A stretch of DNA of 64,000 nucleotides from Duganella sp. (GTDB lineage: Bacteria > Pseudomonadota > Gammaproteobacteria > Burkholderiales > Burkholderiaceae_D). The translations under genes were made by a program, and so were the position numbers. This document shows, one piece after another, positions 37,775 to 48,690 of the stretch (the stretch's first letter is position 1; the number at the start of each line of letters is the position of its first letter). The notes beneath the pieces are model-generated. The model was given only the letters and a program-made list of their open reading frames with translations. It made no database searches and was not told where the DNA came from. Location: contig JAMFSU010000011.1 of the NCBI GenBank assembly GCA_026225475.1, forward strand, positions 1 through 64,000, given 5' to 3'.

Positions 37775-37808
37775 AACAAAAAGACTCCGGCATGTTCTCC
37801 GGAGTCTT
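37775..37808 (-). terminator. Terminator after amino-acid binding protein gene
   Basis: aagactccgg / ccggagtctt (10-bp stem, 8-base loop); on the minus strand it is followed by TTTTTGTT. It lies between the binding-protein gene and livH, and should allow more binding protein than permease to be made. The rest of 37555-37868 holds no gene I can support. Confidence 0.88.
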
Positions 37809-37868
37809 TCGGGCGTCCTGTCTTGCCTAGTGTTGCTTGTTACGGTCTGTCATTGCCGCGTTGAAGAA

Positions 37869-39026
37869 TTACTTCAACAAAACGAACTTGCCGTCCTTGG
37901 CAATATTGACGATGGCTTCCTGCTGCGCATCGAAACCGACTTGCTTACCAGCGACCGCTGGAGCAGGGCGGAAGGCAAACTTGCCGGTGGCGCCATCGAT
38001 CTTGACTGCTGGCAGTGCTACGCGCAGCGCGTCACGATCTTTCGGCAGGTCGCCGCTGAGCTTGACGTTCTTGAGCGCATCGGCCACCACGTGCATAGCA
38101 TCGAAGGCTTGCGCGGCGAACTGGTCAGGTTCGATACCGAACTTGGCCTTGTAAGCAGCCATGAACGCCTTGTTGGCTGGCGTCATGTTTTCCGACGACC
38201 ATGGGCTGCCCATCAGGGTATTGTCACCGGCGGTCTTGGCAATATCGAACAGCTTTGGCGAATTCAAGCCATTGCCACCGATGAACGGTTGCTTCATGCC
38301 CAAGGCGCGCGTTTGCAGGATGATGTTGGCAGCTTCTTCGGCCAGGCAGGAGCAGACGATGGCATCCGGATTACTTGCCTTGATCTTGGTCAACTGCGCC
38401 TTGAAGTCGACGTCGCCCTTGGCATACGCCTCGGTGGTCGTGGTTGGAATTTTTTGTTGTTCCAGAGTCGCCTTGAAGACGTCGTAGCCGCTCTTGGTGA
38501 AGGCATCGTCGTTACCGTAAATCACGGCTACCTTCTTGATGCCGAAGTGCTTGACTGCAGCCTTGACCGTGACTGGCAGCACGTCGGCTTCCATCACAGA
38601 GTTGCGGAACGTGAATGGGCCCATGGCAGTAATGCCGTCAGCAGTGTTGCTGGTGCCGAACGCGACAACCTTGGAGGCGTTGGCAATCGGGTCAGCCGCA
38701 AAGGCCGAATTGGACAAGGTCGGGCCGAATATCATCAGGACCTTGTCTTGAAAAATCAGTTTTTTGAAGACATTGATGGCTTCTTCTTTTTTGCCTTGTT
38801 CATCTTCGGCTACCAGCACCAGCTTGTTGCCGTTGACGCCGCCACGGGCGTTGATTTCTTCGGTAGCAAGGGTGAAGCCGTTCTTGATGGCGACGCCATA
38901 TTTGGCAGCCGGGCCAGTCAAGGCAGCGGCCAGGCCGAGTTTGACATCGGCGGCCAGAGCAGCGTTGGCCAGAGTCACGCCCAGCAACAATGCCGGGATG
39001 GTTTTAAGCATGGTGTTCAATCGCAT
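37869..39026 (-). CDS. Branched-chain amino acid (Leu/Ile/Val-type) ABC transporter binding protein
   Basis: A 385-residue periplasmic binding protein with a signal peptide cut after ANAALA. The mature chain has the type 1 periplasmic fold: VKLGLAAALTGPAAKYGVAI, the ARGGVNGNKLVLVAEDEQGK segment, FGPTLSNSAFAADPIAN and VAVIYGNDDAFTKSGYDVF. It captures the amino acid for LivHMGF. AAGGAG precedes the ATG. The exact ligand (Leu, Ile/Val, or a urea- or amide-type ligand) cannot be told from sequence alone. Confidence 0.92.
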   Translation of the reverse strand: MRLNTMLKTIPALLLGVTLANAALAADVKLGLAAALTGPAAKYGVAIKNGFTLATEEINARGGVNGNKLVLVAEDEQGKKEEAINVFKKLIFQDKVLMIFGPTLSNSAFAADPIANASKVVAFGTSNTADGITAMGPFTFRNSVMEADVLPVTVKAAVKHFGIKKVAVIYGNDDAFTKSGYDVFKATLEQQKIPTTTTEAYAKGDVDFKAQLTKIKASNPDAIVCSCLAEEAANIILQTRALGMKQPFIGGNGLNSPKLFDIAKTAGDNTLMGSPWSSENMTPANKAFMAAYKAKFGIEPDQFAAQAFDAMHVVADALKNVKLSGDLPKDRDALRVALPAVKIDGATGKFAFRPAPAVAGKQVGFDAQQEAIVNIAKDGKFVLLK

Positions 39027-39289
39027 TAGGTTCTCCTTGGTTAGATATTCTTATAGAAGACGACGCAAAAATATTGCCGGGGTGACCAGCGTCGGGATCG
39101 CAAGCGATCCGGCGATATTGCGTGTCCTCTTTTGGCCGTCGTGCAGCCATCGAGATACAACCGGTCAAGAATATCGACAACCGGTTTGAACATGCTGCAG
39201 CAGTGCATCTGGGTAAGATGGACTGCCGCAACTGAAGCGCTCCGCCAGGCGGAGGTGATGCTGATGAAACTGGAACTTCCAGGTGTTGT

Positions 39290-40681
39290 TTACAGGCTCT
39301 TGCGCACTTCTTCGATCGCCAGGCGCACTTGGCGTGGCGCGGTACCGCCGATATGGTCGCGCGCGGCCACGGAACCTTCCAGCGTCAACACGGCGAAAAT
39401 ATCGTCGTCAATCAAGGTCGAGAATTGGCGCAGTTCTTCCAGCGACAAGTCCGACAGGTCGATGTTGCGATCAACGCAGGCGCGCACTGCATGGGCGACA
39501 GCTTCGTGGGCGTCGCGGAACGGCAGGCCTTTTTTGACCAGGTAATCGGCCAGGTCGGTGGCGGTGGCATAGCCTTGCAGCGCCGCGGCGCGCATGGCTT
39601 CGGGCTTGACGCTGATGCCGCTGGCCATGTCGGCGAAAATGCGCAAGGTATCGGTGAGCGTATCGACGGTGTCGAACAGCGGTTCCTTGTCTTCCTGATT
39701 ATCCTTGTTGTAGGCCAGTGGCTGGCCTTTCATCAAGGTCAGAAGGGCGATCAGATGACCGTTGACGCGGCCGGTCTTGCCGCGAGCCAGTTCTGGCACG
39801 TCGGGGTTTTTCTTTTGCGGCATGATCGACGAGCCGGTGCAGAAGCGGTCGGCGATATCGATGAAGCCGACGCGCGGGCTCATCCAGATCACCAGTTCTT
39901 CCGACATGCGCGAGATATGCGTCATCACCAGTGCCGCAGCGGCGCAGAATTCAATGGCGAAGTCGCGATCAGAAACGGCGTCGAGCGAATTGCGGCAGAC
40001 ATCGTCGAAACCGAGCGTTTTGGCCACACGCAGGCGATCGATCGGGAAGGTCGTGCCAGCCAGTGCGGCCGCGCCCAACGGCAGGCGATTGACGCGCTTG
40101 CGCGCATCGGCCATACGTTCAGCGTCGCGGCCGAACATTTCGACGTAAGCCAGGATGTGATGACCGAACGTGATCGGTTGCGCCACCTGCATATGGGTAA
40201 AGCCGGGCATGATGGTGTCGGCGTGTTGTTCGGCCAGATCCACCAGCGCTGCGCGCAAGTCGCGCAGCAAGCCGCTGATGTCGTCGATGGCGGTACGCAC
40301 GTAGAGGCGGATATCGGTGGCCACCTGGTCATTGCGCGAGCGACCGGTATGCAGCCGTTTGCCGGCATCGCCGACCAGCTCGGTGAGGCGCTTTTCGATA
40401 TTCAGATGGACGTCTTCCAGGTCGAGCAGCCATTCGAACTGACCTGCTTCAATTTCACCCTTGATCTGCTCCATGCCACGCACGATGTCGGCATGGTCCT
40501 GGGCACTGATGATCTGTTGGTGTGCCAGCATCTCCGCATGCGCAAGCGAGCCTGCGATGTCGTGCTGGGCCAGGCGCTTGTCAAAGAAGACGGACGCGGT
40601 GTAGCGTTTCACCAGATCAGAAACGGGTTCCGAAAAGCGAGCCGACCAGGCTTCACTTTTTTTCGATAATTGTGCGGTCAT
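39290..40681 (-). CDS. argH: Argininosuccinate lyase
   Basis: A 463-residue enzyme that splits argininosuccinate into arginine and fumarate, the last step of arginine synthesis. The fumarase-superfamily signature [12 protein letters not shown] is intact, with the catalytic serine in the flexible loop. [13 protein letters not shown] and [14 protein letters not shown] are also present. Length is typical. It is a single gene upstream of, and in the same direction as, the binding-protein gene, with 263 bases between that show no further gene. Confidence 0.97.
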   Translation of the reverse strand: MTAQLSKKSEAWSARFSEPVSDLVKRYTASVFFDKRLAQHDIAGSLAHAEMLAHQQIISAQDHADIVRGMEQIKGEIEAGQFEWLLDLEDVHLNIEKRLTELVGDAGKRLHTGRSRNDQVATDIRLYVRTAIDDISGLLRDLRAALVDLAEQHADTIMPGFTHMQVAQPITFGHHILAYVEMFGRDAERMADARKRVNRLPLGAAALAGTTFPIDRLRVAKTLGFDDVCRNSLDAVSDRDFAIEFCAAAALVMTHISRMSEELVIWMSPRVGFIDIADRFCTGSSIMPQKKNPDVPELARGKTGRVNGHLIALLTLMKGQPLAYNKDNQEDKEPLFDTVDTLTDTLRIFADMASGISVKPEAMRAAALQGYATATDLADYLVKKGLPFRDAHEAVAHAVRACVDRNIDLSDLSLEELRQFSTLIDDDIFAVLTLEGSVAARDHIGGTAPRQVRLAIEEVRKSL

Positions 40682-40930
40682 GTTGGGGTCCAGAAGAATA
40701 CGCGATTATAGCAAGCTGAGGCAGATTGAGCCACGCCACGACGCGTTGTATCGCATTGCAGGCACGTTTATCGCTTAATTTTGAGTGCGTCAATCAGGAA
40801 TTTTCTGCGTGGAAACTAGGTTGATAATGACGTTGAGCGCGTAAAAAACGTTGCACTCTTGTCAAATCTTGAAGATACTCGAACCATCGTTTTATTATTC
40901 AATTGCGGTGGACTCATAGGGAGAGGTCTC

Positions 40931-41758
40931 ATGAATTTCGAAGCACTGTTCCAACAACAAGCGGCACTGCCCAGTATTCCCAAAGTCGTGCAAGAAGTGA
41001 TCGAAAGCTTCAACAACGAAAATGTGTCAATCGAAGAGATCTCCAAAAAGCTCAGTGCCGATCAGGTCTTGAGCGCCAAGATTCTGCGTCTGGCCAATTC
41101 TTCGTACTATCACGTCTCGCGCAGCGTCGGCACGGTTGACGATGCGGTGTTGATGCTCGGTTTCATGACGGTACGCACGCTGGTGGTCAGTACTGGCCTG
41201 ACCGGTAGCTTCAAATCGATGGGTGGGGTTGATCTCAAACTGTTCTGGCGTTATAGCCTGCATACCGCGATTGTGGCCAAATGGCTTGCCAAGAAGCAGG
41301 CACTCAATTCCGATCTGGCCTTCACCGTGGGTCTGATGCATGCCATCGGGCAACTAGTGATGCATGCGGCCATGCCTGAGCAAACTTTGCAAGTCGACAA
41401 AATTGCCAGCCCGATTGATGCGCGTCGTCTGGATGTCGAACGCACCACGTTTGGCTACGATTTTTCCGATGTCGGCGCCGAGCTGGCTAGGCGCTGGCGC
41501 TTCCCGGAAGAGTTTTCGGTAGTGATCAAGGGTTTTTCGGCACCGCTCGATACCGATCCATTCAACAAGATCGCTGCCATTGTCCATATCGCCGCCTGGC
41601 GTGCGCGCGCGGAAGAGAATAAGTATTCCCGTGAGGAAATGGAGTCGACTTTCCCCGAGAAGGTCGCCGAGCGACTCAATGTCAAAGCCGGCATGTTGCT
41701 TGATGATTTGCCGCCACTGCTGGAGTTGGGTGCAGGCATGGAAGAATTGATCGCTTGA
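40931..41758 (+). CDS. HDOD-domain signalling protein
   Basis: A 275-residue protein with one HDOD domain over most of its length: LPSIPKVVQEVIESFNNENV, the SADQVLSAKILRLANSSYY helix pair and the histidine-containing TVGLMHAIGQLVMH. HDOD proteins are catalytically inactive relatives of HD phosphohydrolases that regulate motility, biofilm or stress through protein contacts. No other domain is attached. The ATG at 40931 follows GGGAGAGG. It stands alone and ends at a strong terminator shared with the convergent esterase gene. Confidence 0.88.
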   Translation: MNFEALFQQQAALPSIPKVVQEVIESFNNENVSIEEISKKLSADQVLSAKILRLANSSYYHVSRSVGTVDDAVLMLGFMTVRTLVVSTGLTGSFKSMGGVDLKLFWRYSLHTAIVAKWLAKKQALNSDLAFTVGLMHAIGQLVMHAAMPEQTLQVDKIASPIDARRLDVERTTFGYDFSDVGAELARRWRFPEEFSVVIKGFSAPLDTDPFNKIAAIVHIAAWRARAEENKYSREEMESTFPEKVAERLNVKAGMLLDDLPPLLELGAGMEELIA

Positions 41759-41808
41759 TACGCGGTCATGACTGAGACCTGAAACCGCCCGCGGTTTGTC
41801 CTGACGTT

Positions 41809-41846
41809 AAAAAAGCGCTGCAACCGGTTGGTTGCAGCGCTTTTTT
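41809..41846. terminator. Bidirectional terminator with 17-bp stem
   Basis: aaaaaagcgctgcaacc / ggttgcagcgctttttt with loop ggtt, perfectly paired. It has T runs on both strands and lies between the convergent HDOD and esterase genes. Confidence 0.95.
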
Positions 41847-41862
41847 GTTGTGTCGGCCTGGC

Positions 41863-42807
41863 TCAGCTGAGCTGCTCCTTGAGGAATTTCAGCATGGCTT
41901 CATAAGCGGCCGCGCGAGCATCGGGGTTGGCTGCAACCGTGACACCCATGCCGGGTTTGCCAGCACCGGGAATATCCATGCGCACATGCATTGGCATACC
42001 TGGTGCGTCGAACTCGTGATAGGTGTCCGGATACAGCTTCAGGGTGATTGAAGTATCACTGCCTTCGAGCTTGCGTTCCAGCGCTTCGCAATCTTGCGGT
42101 GGCGACCAGTCATCGTTTTCGCCCATCAGAATCAACATGGGAGCTGCCGGCTTATACGGTGTGCGCGCCTTGGAAAAGCCGCTGCAGACCGGATAGAACG
42201 CCACGGCAGCCTTTGGTTGTACCTTGCGCACGGCGACCTCGGTTTGCGCCAGATTGATGGCAGAAAGTATCGTCGTGGCGCCATGCGACCAGCCGACCAA
42301 GCCGACCCGAGCGCCATCGACGTTGTCTTGCATGGCTACCCAGCGCAATGCTACCTGCACGTCAAGACGACGCACATTGCTGCTGGCGATTCGTTGTTGC
42401 AGGCTTTCCTGGCATATCGAACGGCGTCCGCGTGGCGTAAAGCTGTCTGGAAACAGGACGTTATAGCCAGCGTCGGTGAGCACGCGCGCCATCGCCAGGT
42501 AGCGCGGTGTGAATTCGATCTGGTCCTTCTCGAAACTGCTATACAGGCCTGCACAGCCATGCATGGCGATGATGGTTGGTTTCTTTTCCGGGGTCTTGCC
42601 CTTGCCCGCGAACCAGAAGCCAAACAAGGCTGTGGCTTTGCCGCCTGGCGCATCGACACTGGTCAGCGTCACCCGTTGCGTCTGCAAGGGGGGTAACGGC
42701 GGAGGTTTGGCTGGCGCCGCAGCGGCGGTGGCACATAGCCCTGCCAGGCAGAGCGATGCCACGGTGTTGTTCCAGATACCCATATTTATTTTCCTTGGTA
42801 ATTTCAT
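41863..42807 (-). CDS. Exported alpha/beta hydrolase of the dienelactone hydrolase family
   Basis: A 314-residue hydrolase with a signal peptide (LCLAGLCATAAAA) followed by a proline-rich start. The catalytic set is visible: nucleophile elbow GWSHG, acid in GENDDWSPP and histidine in DTYHEFDAP; the oxyanion segment is AMHGCAGLY. Cysteines around RSICQES and YPVCSGF may form disulfides in the periplasm. The ATG at 42807 overlaps the stop of the EamA gene (ATGA); an ATG at 42783 with AAGGAA upstream is also good. Substrate unknown. Confidence 0.82.
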   Translation of the reverse strand: MKLPRKINMGIWNNTVASLCLAGLCATAAAAPAKPPPLPPLQTQRVTLTSVDAPGGKATALFGFWFAGKGKTPEKKPTIIAMHGCAGLYSSFEKDQIEFTPRYLAMARVLTDAGYNVLFPDSFTPRGRRSICQESLQQRIASSNVRRLDVQVALRWVAMQDNVDGARVGLVGWSHGATTILSAINLAQTEVAVRKVQPKAAVAFYPVCSGFSKARTPYKPAAPMLILMGENDDWSPPQDCEALERKLEGSDTSITLKLYPDTYHEFDAPGMPMHVRMDIPGAGKPGMGVTVAANPDARAAAYEAMLKFLKEQLS

Positions 42808-43730
42808 CTTGCTAATTTGCTATCGCCAGCCTGCGCAGACGCTGGCTTCAATACCAGCAGCAAGGCCGTGCCAATCAAGGCGCCGCCGCCCGCATAAGCC
42901 CAGGACAAAGGCTCATCGAGAAACAGCTTGCCCCATAACATGCCGAACACCGGAATCAAGAAGGTGACGGTGAGCGACTTAACAGGTCCTATATCGGCAA
43001 TTAATCGGAAAAATAAAATGTAAGCCAAGGCAGAACACATCAAACCCAGTCCCAGCAAAGCAAACCACGTACCAGGCGCGATGCTGACAGCATGGTCGCG
43101 CAAGGGATTGCTGGCATCTGTGAGTTGTATGGCAAAAAATGGTAACAACAGTGCAGTTGCACCTAACTGACTGCCAAACGCCAGTAACTTGCTATCTAAA
43201 CCGCCGCGATCATTGATCAGACGCTTGGTCAGGAAGCCCGACACGCCATAGCAACTGGTTGCCAGCAGACAGGCAGCCAAGGCCCAGACTTGGGGACCAT
43301 GCATGGCTACTGGTCCGACCTTTGTCAATATGCCAACACCGGCCAATCCGAGCAGCAGGCCCAGTATTTGGCGGCGTTCCATTTTTTCGCTGAAAAACAG
43401 GGCGCCAAACAGTGCACCCATCAATGGCGCGGTGGCATTGAGCACTGCCAGATAAGCCGCCGGCAAGGAGCGCGCAGCGATGCTGAACAGCAGGAAGGGC
43501 AGGCCGGCATTGAGTGTGCCCAACAACAGGGCAATGTGCAGTTTGCCCTGAAAGCGCCAGCGCGTGCGTAATAGCAGCAATATCGCTAGCAAGCCGATAC
43601 TGCTGAATAACACACGCAAGAAGGCGGTATTGAGCGCGCCGAGTTGCGGCACAGCGATACGCATGAACAGGAAACTTGCGCCCCAGATGGCAGGCAGGGC
43701 AAGCATGCAGAGCAGATTGACGGGTTTCAT
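42804..43730 (-). CDS. EamA-family (DMT) transporter
   Basis: A 308-residue inner-membrane protein with ten hydrophobic helices in two EamA repeats. The first repeat has LALPAIWGASFLFMRIAVP and ends SLPAAYLAVLNATAPLMGAL; the second begins ALAACLLATSCYGVSGF and has the conserved PVKSLTVTFLIPVFGMLWG. Drug/metabolite transporters of this kind usually export amino acids or other metabolites. It overlaps the esterase gene that follows, so the two are coupled. Confidence 0.9.
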   Translation of the reverse strand: MKPVNLLCMLALPAIWGASFLFMRIAVPQLGALNTAFLRVLFSSIGLLAILLLLRTRWRFQGKLHIALLLGTLNAGLPFLLFSIAARSLPAAYLAVLNATAPLMGALFGALFFSEKMERRQILGLLLGLAGVGILTKVGPVAMHGPQVWALAACLLATSCYGVSGFLTKRLINDRGGLDSKLLAFGSQLGATALLLPFFAIQLTDASNPLRDHAVSIAPGTWFALLGLGLMCSALAYILFFRLIADIGPVKSLTVTFLIPVFGMLWGKLFLDEPLSWAYAGGGALIGTALLLVLKPASAQAGDSKLAR

Positions 43731-43871
43731 TGGTGGGTCCAGACGGGTAGGCAGGCATCGTGCGCTGGAGATGATGCCGCAGCACTCTGGATCTTGCTAT
43801 CGTACGTTCACTTCTCATCATGGCGTAGGGCGCCGACCGCTGCCAAACGGTGCGATCGGCGCTTGCTGCCA

Positions 43872-46751
43872 TTAACCGGTATTGCGCAGTCCCGCCGCGA
43901 TACCGTTAATGCTCAGGTGAATACCACGTTGCACCCGTTCCTCTGGCTGGCGGCCGTTGGCGATGGTGCTGCGATGGCGTTTGATCAATTCCACCTGCAA
44001 GTGATTGAGCGGATCGAGATAGGCAAAGCGGTTCTTGATCGAACGCGCCAGTAGCGGATTGCCGGCCAGACGTTCCTTGTTGCCGGAAATCGACGCCAGC
44101 AACTGGCTGGCCCGCTCATGCTCACCGACAATCCGGCCAAAGATCGCATTACGCAGCTTGCGGTCGGCCACCAGCCCGGCGTAGCGCGAGGCCACTGCCA
44201 GATCGGTTTTGGACAGCACCATGTCCATGTTCGACAGCAGTGCAGCGAAGAATGGCCATTCCTTGTACATGGCGCGCAAGGTGCTCAGCTTTTTGGCCTG
44301 CAGCTTGGCATCGCCTTCCTGTAACCAGCCTGATATGGCGCTGCCGAAGCCATACCAGCCCGGTAACAGCAGACGGCATTGACCCCAGGAAAAGCCCCAG
44401 GGGATCGCCCGCAGATCTTCGATGCGACGGGTTGACTTGCGCGACGCTGGGCGCGAACCGATGTTCAGTTCGGCGATTTCGGTGATCGGCGTCGAGGCGA
44501 AGAAGTAGTCGGTGAAGCCCGGGGTTTCATAGACCAGGTTGCGGTAAGCCTGGTAGGCGCGTTCCGACAACTCTTCCATGACGCGTTCAAACTCGGCCAG
44601 CTTGCGGGTTTCCTTGCTGTCGGTGGTTTGCGGCATCAGGCTTGCTTCCAGTGTTGCTGCCACCAGCGTTTCGAGATTGCGGCGGCCGATTTCCGGATTG
44701 GAAAACTTGGACGCGATGATCTCACCCTGTTCAGTCAGACGGATCTGGCCGTTGACGGTGCCCGGTGGTTGCGCCAGGATGGCTTGATAGCTGGGGCCGC
44801 CGCCACGACCGACGGTGCCGCCGCGACCATGGAACAGGCGTAGCGTGACGCCGGCGCGGTTAAACAGTTCGACCAGGCGGTTTTCCGATTTGTAGAGTTC
44901 CCAGTTGGACGTCAGGAAGCCACCGTCCTTGTTGGAGTCGGAATAACCGAGCATGACTTCCTGCAGCTTGCCATGCTTGGCGATCAAGGGCGCGACCTGG
45001 GGCAGGTTCAGCCATTGCTCCATGATGTCGGCCGCGCAACGCAGGTCTGGAATGGTTTCAAACAGCGGCACCACCATCAGTTCCAGTTCCAGCAGCTTGC
45101 CGCCGGCGGTATGCAACAGGCCGGTTTCCTTTTGCAGTAACAGCACTTCCAGCAGATCGGAGGCGGTCTCGGTATGCGAAATGATGTAGTTGCGGATGGC
45201 GCGTGCACCGTAACGCTGGCGGATTTCGCGTGCCGTGCGCAGGATGTTGAGTTCGGAGTTGGTTTCGTCCGAATAGTCCAGATACGGCGAGTACAACAGG
45301 CGCGGCTTGCCCAGCTCGGCCAGCAGCAGGGCGATTTTCTGTTCTTCCGACAGGGTCGCGTAGGCCGATTCCACCTGGGCGTGCGCAAACAATTCTGCCA
45401 ACACGCGTTCATGGACATCGGAACTCTGGCGCATGTCGAGCGTGGCCAGATGGAACCCAAAAATCTCGACCGCACGCTTGAGCACGGCCAGGCGTGGCTT
45501 GACCAGGGCGCTGCCATGGTTGGCGTTGAGTGAATCGATCAAGACCTGCAATTCGGCGCTGCATTCCTCAGGGCCGGTGTAAGGCGCGGCGGCACCGACT
45601 TCCTGGCGTAGGATGTTGACCACGCCGAGTGCCCGCGCGGTTGCCGCCAGCCGTGCATAGACACCAATCAGGGCGCGCCGGTAAGGCTCGTCAGCACGAT
45701 GATTGGACACGTCCGGCGAGCGCTCGGCCAGCGCCAGCAGCGCCGTGCTGGCATCCACCATCAGCGTCGAAATGGAGAGTTCAGCGCCGAGCGCGTGTAC
45801 TTCGTCCAGATAGAAATCGAAGATGGTGGTCGATTGCCGTTGCAAGGCGCGCTGCATGGTGCCGGCATTGACATTGGGATTGCCGTCACGGTCGCCGCCG
45901 ATCCAGCTACCCATTTGCAAAAATGGCGGCAGTTCCGCTGTTGTCGTGCGCTGGCGCGCGCGGGATGGAAATTGCGCGTTGATTTCTTCTTCGATATCGT
46001 CGTACAGCGCCGGCAATTCGCGCAGGAACGTGATGCGGTAATAGGACAGCGCGTTTTCGATTTCGTCGGCGACCGTCAGCTTGGTATAGCGCAGCATGCG
46101 GGTTTGCCACAGCGTGGCGATGCGCGCGCGCAGCAGGGCGGTGTTGTCGCGCAATTCCTTGGGCGTCAGCGGCTGATCGCGCAGCGCCAGCAAACGGGCG
46201 ATTTCACGTTCGGCATCGAGGATGCTCTTGCGTTGCACTTCAGTCGGATGCGCGGTCAGTACTGGTGAAATCAGCGCGCTGCCGAGGAATTGCCGCACTG
46301 TATTGCCTGAGACTCCGGCATCGTCCAGCCGCGCCAGCGCATAGGCCACGCTGCTGGGCTGAGCGGCCGAGCCGGCCAATGCATGGGCGCGGCGGCGGCG
46401 ATTGTGGTGCTGGTCTTCGGCGATATTGGCCAGATGCGAGAAATAAGAAAACGCCCGTACCACGGAATTGGTCTGGTCGCGGGTCAGTTTCTTGAGCAGC
46501 TTGTCCAGTTCGGCGCCGGCCTGCGCGTCCGATTCGCGGCGGAAACGTACCGCAGTCTGGCGGATCGTTTCGACCACGTCGAATACGGTTTGGCCTTCCT
46601 GGTCGCGCAAGACGTCGCCCAGCAGGCGGCCCAGCAGGCGAATATCTTCTTTGAGGGGCGCGTCTTTATCCGTACTGGATTTGACGGAGCGTGTGGCCGC
46701 AGTGGCGGACGGGGAACGAGCAGGGGTTCGGGTAGGTGGTTTGGATGCCAT
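43872..46751 (-). CDS. ppc: Phosphoenolpyruvate carboxylase
   Basis: A 959-residue enzyme that adds bicarbonate to phosphoenolpyruvate to make oxaloacetate and refill the TCA cycle. Catalytic landmarks are [12 protein letters not shown] (active-site histidine), [20 protein letters not shown] and [14 protein letters not shown]. The C-terminus ends in AGLRNTG, the conserved ending of the family. The first about 30 residues are a variable basic segment. The ATG at 46751 is used; a TTG three codons earlier is open. It is divergent from hemC, as in related betaproteobacteria. Confidence 0.96.
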   Translation of the reverse strand: MASKPPTRTPARSPSATAATRSVKSSTDKDAPLKEDIRLLGRLLGDVLRDQEGQTVFDVVETIRQTAVRFRRESDAQAGAELDKLLKKLTRDQTNSVVRAFSYFSHLANIAEDQHHNRRRRAHALAGSAAQPSSVAYALARLDDAGVSGNTVRQFLGSALISPVLTAHPTEVQRKSILDAEREIARLLALRDQPLTPKELRDNTALLRARIATLWQTRMLRYTKLTVADEIENALSYYRITFLRELPALYDDIEEEINAQFPSRARQRTTTAELPPFLQMGSWIGGDRDGNPNVNAGTMQRALQRQSTTIFDFYLDEVHALGAELSISTLMVDASTALLALAERSPDVSNHRADEPYRRALIGVYARLAATARALGVVNILRQEVGAAAPYTGPEECSAELQVLIDSLNANHGSALVKPRLAVLKRAVEIFGFHLATLDMRQSSDVHERVLAELFAHAQVESAYATLSEEQKIALLLAELGKPRLLYSPYLDYSDETNSELNILRTAREIRQRYGARAIRNYIISHTETASDLLEVLLLQKETGLLHTAGGKLLELELMVVPLFETIPDLRCAADIMEQWLNLPQVAPLIAKHGKLQEVMLGYSDSNKDGGFLTSNWELYKSENRLVELFNRAGVTLRLFHGRGGTVGRGGGPSYQAILAQPPGTVNGQIRLTEQGEIIASKFSNPEIGRRNLETLVAATLEASLMPQTTDSKETRKLAEFERVMEELSERAYQAYRNLVYETPGFTDYFFASTPITEIAELNIGSRPASRKSTRRIEDLRAIPWGFSWGQCRLLLPGWYGFGSAISGWLQEGDAKLQAKKLSTLRAMYKEWPFFAALLSNMDMVLSKTDLAVASRYAGLVADRKLRNAIFGRIVGEHERASQLLASISGNKERLAGNPLLARSIKNRFAYLDPLNHLQVELIKRHRSTIANGRQPEERVQRGIHLSINGIAAGLRNTG

Positions 46752-46933
46752 GATCAACAATTGCTACGGTTTTCGGGGTGAAAGTCGGGCTTGATGGTCG
46801 AACTGCCAGTGTGCTGCGTGCTAGAATTTGCCTCACTTTTTTAGATATTGTCTGTCTCTTGTATTTTTGATGTGCGTCGTCATCGCTGCAAAAAACTGCA
46901 TGCAGCCATGCGGCGACTACCGGAAGAACCGTT

Positions 46934-47884
46934 GTGAAAGAATTTCCTCCCTCCCGTCTGGTCATCGCTTCGCGCGAAAGTCGTCTTGCCATGTGGCAGT
47001 CCGAGCATGTGCGCGACCGGTTGGCTGCATTATATCCGCAGTGCAGCATCACGATTCTAGGTATGACCACGCGGGGCGATCAAATTCTTGACCGGACTCT
47101 GTCCAAGGTGGGCGGCAAGGGTTTGTTCGTCAAAGAGCTGGAAATCGCCATGGCCGAAGGGCGTGCCGATTTCGCCGTGCATTGTCTGAAAGACATGCCG
47201 ATGGATTTGCCGGAGGGCTTTGTTCTGGCCGGCATCATGGAGCGAGAAGATCCGCGCGATGCCTTCGTCTCCAACGATTACGCTACGCTCGATGCGCTGC
47301 CAGCCGGCGCCGTGGTCGGCACCAGCAGCCTGCGCCGTCAAGCCTTGATTACGGCGGGTTATCCGCACCTGGTGATCAAGCCTTTGCGCGGCAATCTCGA
47401 TACCCGTCTGGGCAAACTCGATCGCGGCGAATATGCCGCCATTATTCTGGCTGCGGCGGGATTGATCAGGCTCGGCTTGCGCGCGCGCATTCGCGCCATG
47501 ATCGAACCCGAGCAGAGCTTGCCGGCGCCGGGGCAGGGGGCGCTGGCGTTTGAAATCCAGGCCGACCGGCTCGATCTGCAACGCGTGCTGGCACCGTTGA
47601 ACCACGTTGAATCAGCGTTGACGGTGGCGGCTGAACGCACGCTGTCGCGCATCTTTGGCGGCAGTTGCCAGATTCCGCTGGCTGCATTTGCGACCCTCGA
47701 GGGCGACCAGTTGTACCTGCGCGCTATGGTGGCAATGCCCGATGGCAGCCGTGTTGCCGTGGCCGAAGCGCGTGGCCCGGCCAGCGATCCGCAGGCTCTG
47801 GGCCTGCACATTGCCGGCTTGTTGCGGGCCCAAGGTGCGGACGAAATTCTGGCCGCATGCAAGGCCGATATCGCAGCGGAGTAA
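46934..47884 (+). CDS. hemC: Hydroxymethylbilane synthase (porphobilinogen deaminase)
   Basis: A 316-residue enzyme of tetrapyrrole synthesis that joins four porphobilinogens. It has [18 protein letters not shown], the substrate segment [32 protein letters not shown] and the dipyrromethane-carrying cysteine C245 in [12 protein letters not shown]. The start is GTG. The stop overlaps the hemD start (TAATG). First gene of hemC-hemD-hemX-hemY. Confidence 0.96.
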   Translation: MKEFPPSRLVIASRESRLAMWQSEHVRDRLAALYPQCSITILGMTTRGDQILDRTLSKVGGKGLFVKELEIAMAEGRADFAVHCLKDMPMDLPEGFVLAGIMEREDPRDAFVSNDYATLDALPAGAVVGTSSLRRQALITAGYPHLVIKPLRGNLDTRLGKLDRGEYAAIILAAAGLIRLGLRARIRAMIEPEQSLPAPGQGALAFEIQADRLDLQRVLAPLNHVESALTVAAERTLSRIFGGSCQIPLAAFATLEGDQLYLRAMVAMPDGSRVAVAEARGPASDPQALGLHIAGLLRAQGADEILAACKADIAAE

Positions 47885-48690
47885 TGATTTCAGATCAAGG
47901 GGAAAACGTGGCGCAGTTCGGTTCCAGGCCCGTTGTCATCACGCGCCCGGCGGCGCAGGCACAATTGCTGGCCGATCGCTTGCAGGCCGACGGTCGCCAG
48001 GTGGTGGTGTTGCCGCTGTTGTGCGTGGCGCCACTCGACGATTGCGCACCGTTGCAGGCGGCGCTGGCACAGTTGGCGCGCTATGCGATGGTGGTCTTCG
48101 TCAGTCCCAATGCTGTCGATGCCGTGTTTCAGCATCTGCGGGACTGGCCCAGCGCGGTGGCCATTGGCATCGTCGGCGAAGGTAGCCGGCTGGCCTTGCA
48201 ACGGCACGGTGTGGATGAAAACGCTGTCACCATCGTTGCCCCGGCGCTCGGCGCGCGGATGGATTCGGAAGAGCTGTTCGAGGCGCTCGACTTGGTTTTG
48301 TTGCGTGATCGCCGTGTACTGATCGTGCGCGGTCAGGCTGGGCGCGATTTTTTGACGGACATGTTACGGGCGGCCCAGATCGAGGTTGACCACGTCACTG
48401 CTTATCAGCGTTTGGCGCCGGTCTTGACACCGGCGTTGCGTGCGCAACTGGCATCCTTGCTAGCAGGTGAATGCGACTGGCTGGTGACCAGCTCGGAAGC
48501 AATGCGCAACCTGGTCCAACTGACTATGGAGGCATTTGGTGCGACTGGAGTGGTAAAAATACAACGTCAACGAATGATCGTTTCTCACCACAGGATCGCG
48601 GAAACAGCGCAATCCTTGGGTTTCTTGCATGTCACCATGAGCGGATCAGGCGACGAACGCTTGATTGCCGCGTTACAATCTCTCGCATGA
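47884..48690 (+). CDS. hemD: Uroporphyrinogen-III synthase
   Basis: A 268-residue enzyme that closes and isomerises hydroxymethylbilane to uroporphyrinogen III. The sequence is variable, as in all HemD, but has the expected RPVVITRPAAQAQLLADRL start, MVVFVSPNAVDAVFQHL, the linker GRDFLTDMLRAAQIEVDHVT and CDWLVTSSEAMRNL. It overlaps hemC at the start and hemX at the stop (ATGA), which implies translational coupling. Confidence 0.93.
   Translation: MISDQGENVAQFGSRPVVITRPAAQAQLLADRLQADGRQVVVLPLLCVAPLDDCAPLQAALAQLARYAMVVFVSPNAVDAVFQHLRDWPSAVAIGIVGEGSRLALQRHGVDENAVTIVAPALGARMDSEELFEALDLVLLRDRRVLIVRGQAGRDFLTDMLRAAQIEVDHVTAYQRLAPVLTPALRAQLASLLAGECDWLVTSSEAMRNLVQLTMEAFGATGVVKIQRQRMIVSHHRIAETAQSLGFLHVTMSGSGDERLIAALQSLA

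Noticed and set aside
43829-43862. Hairpin gcgccgaccgc / gcgatcggcgc after ppc as a terminator
   Set aside because: The stem is good, but no T run follows on either strand.
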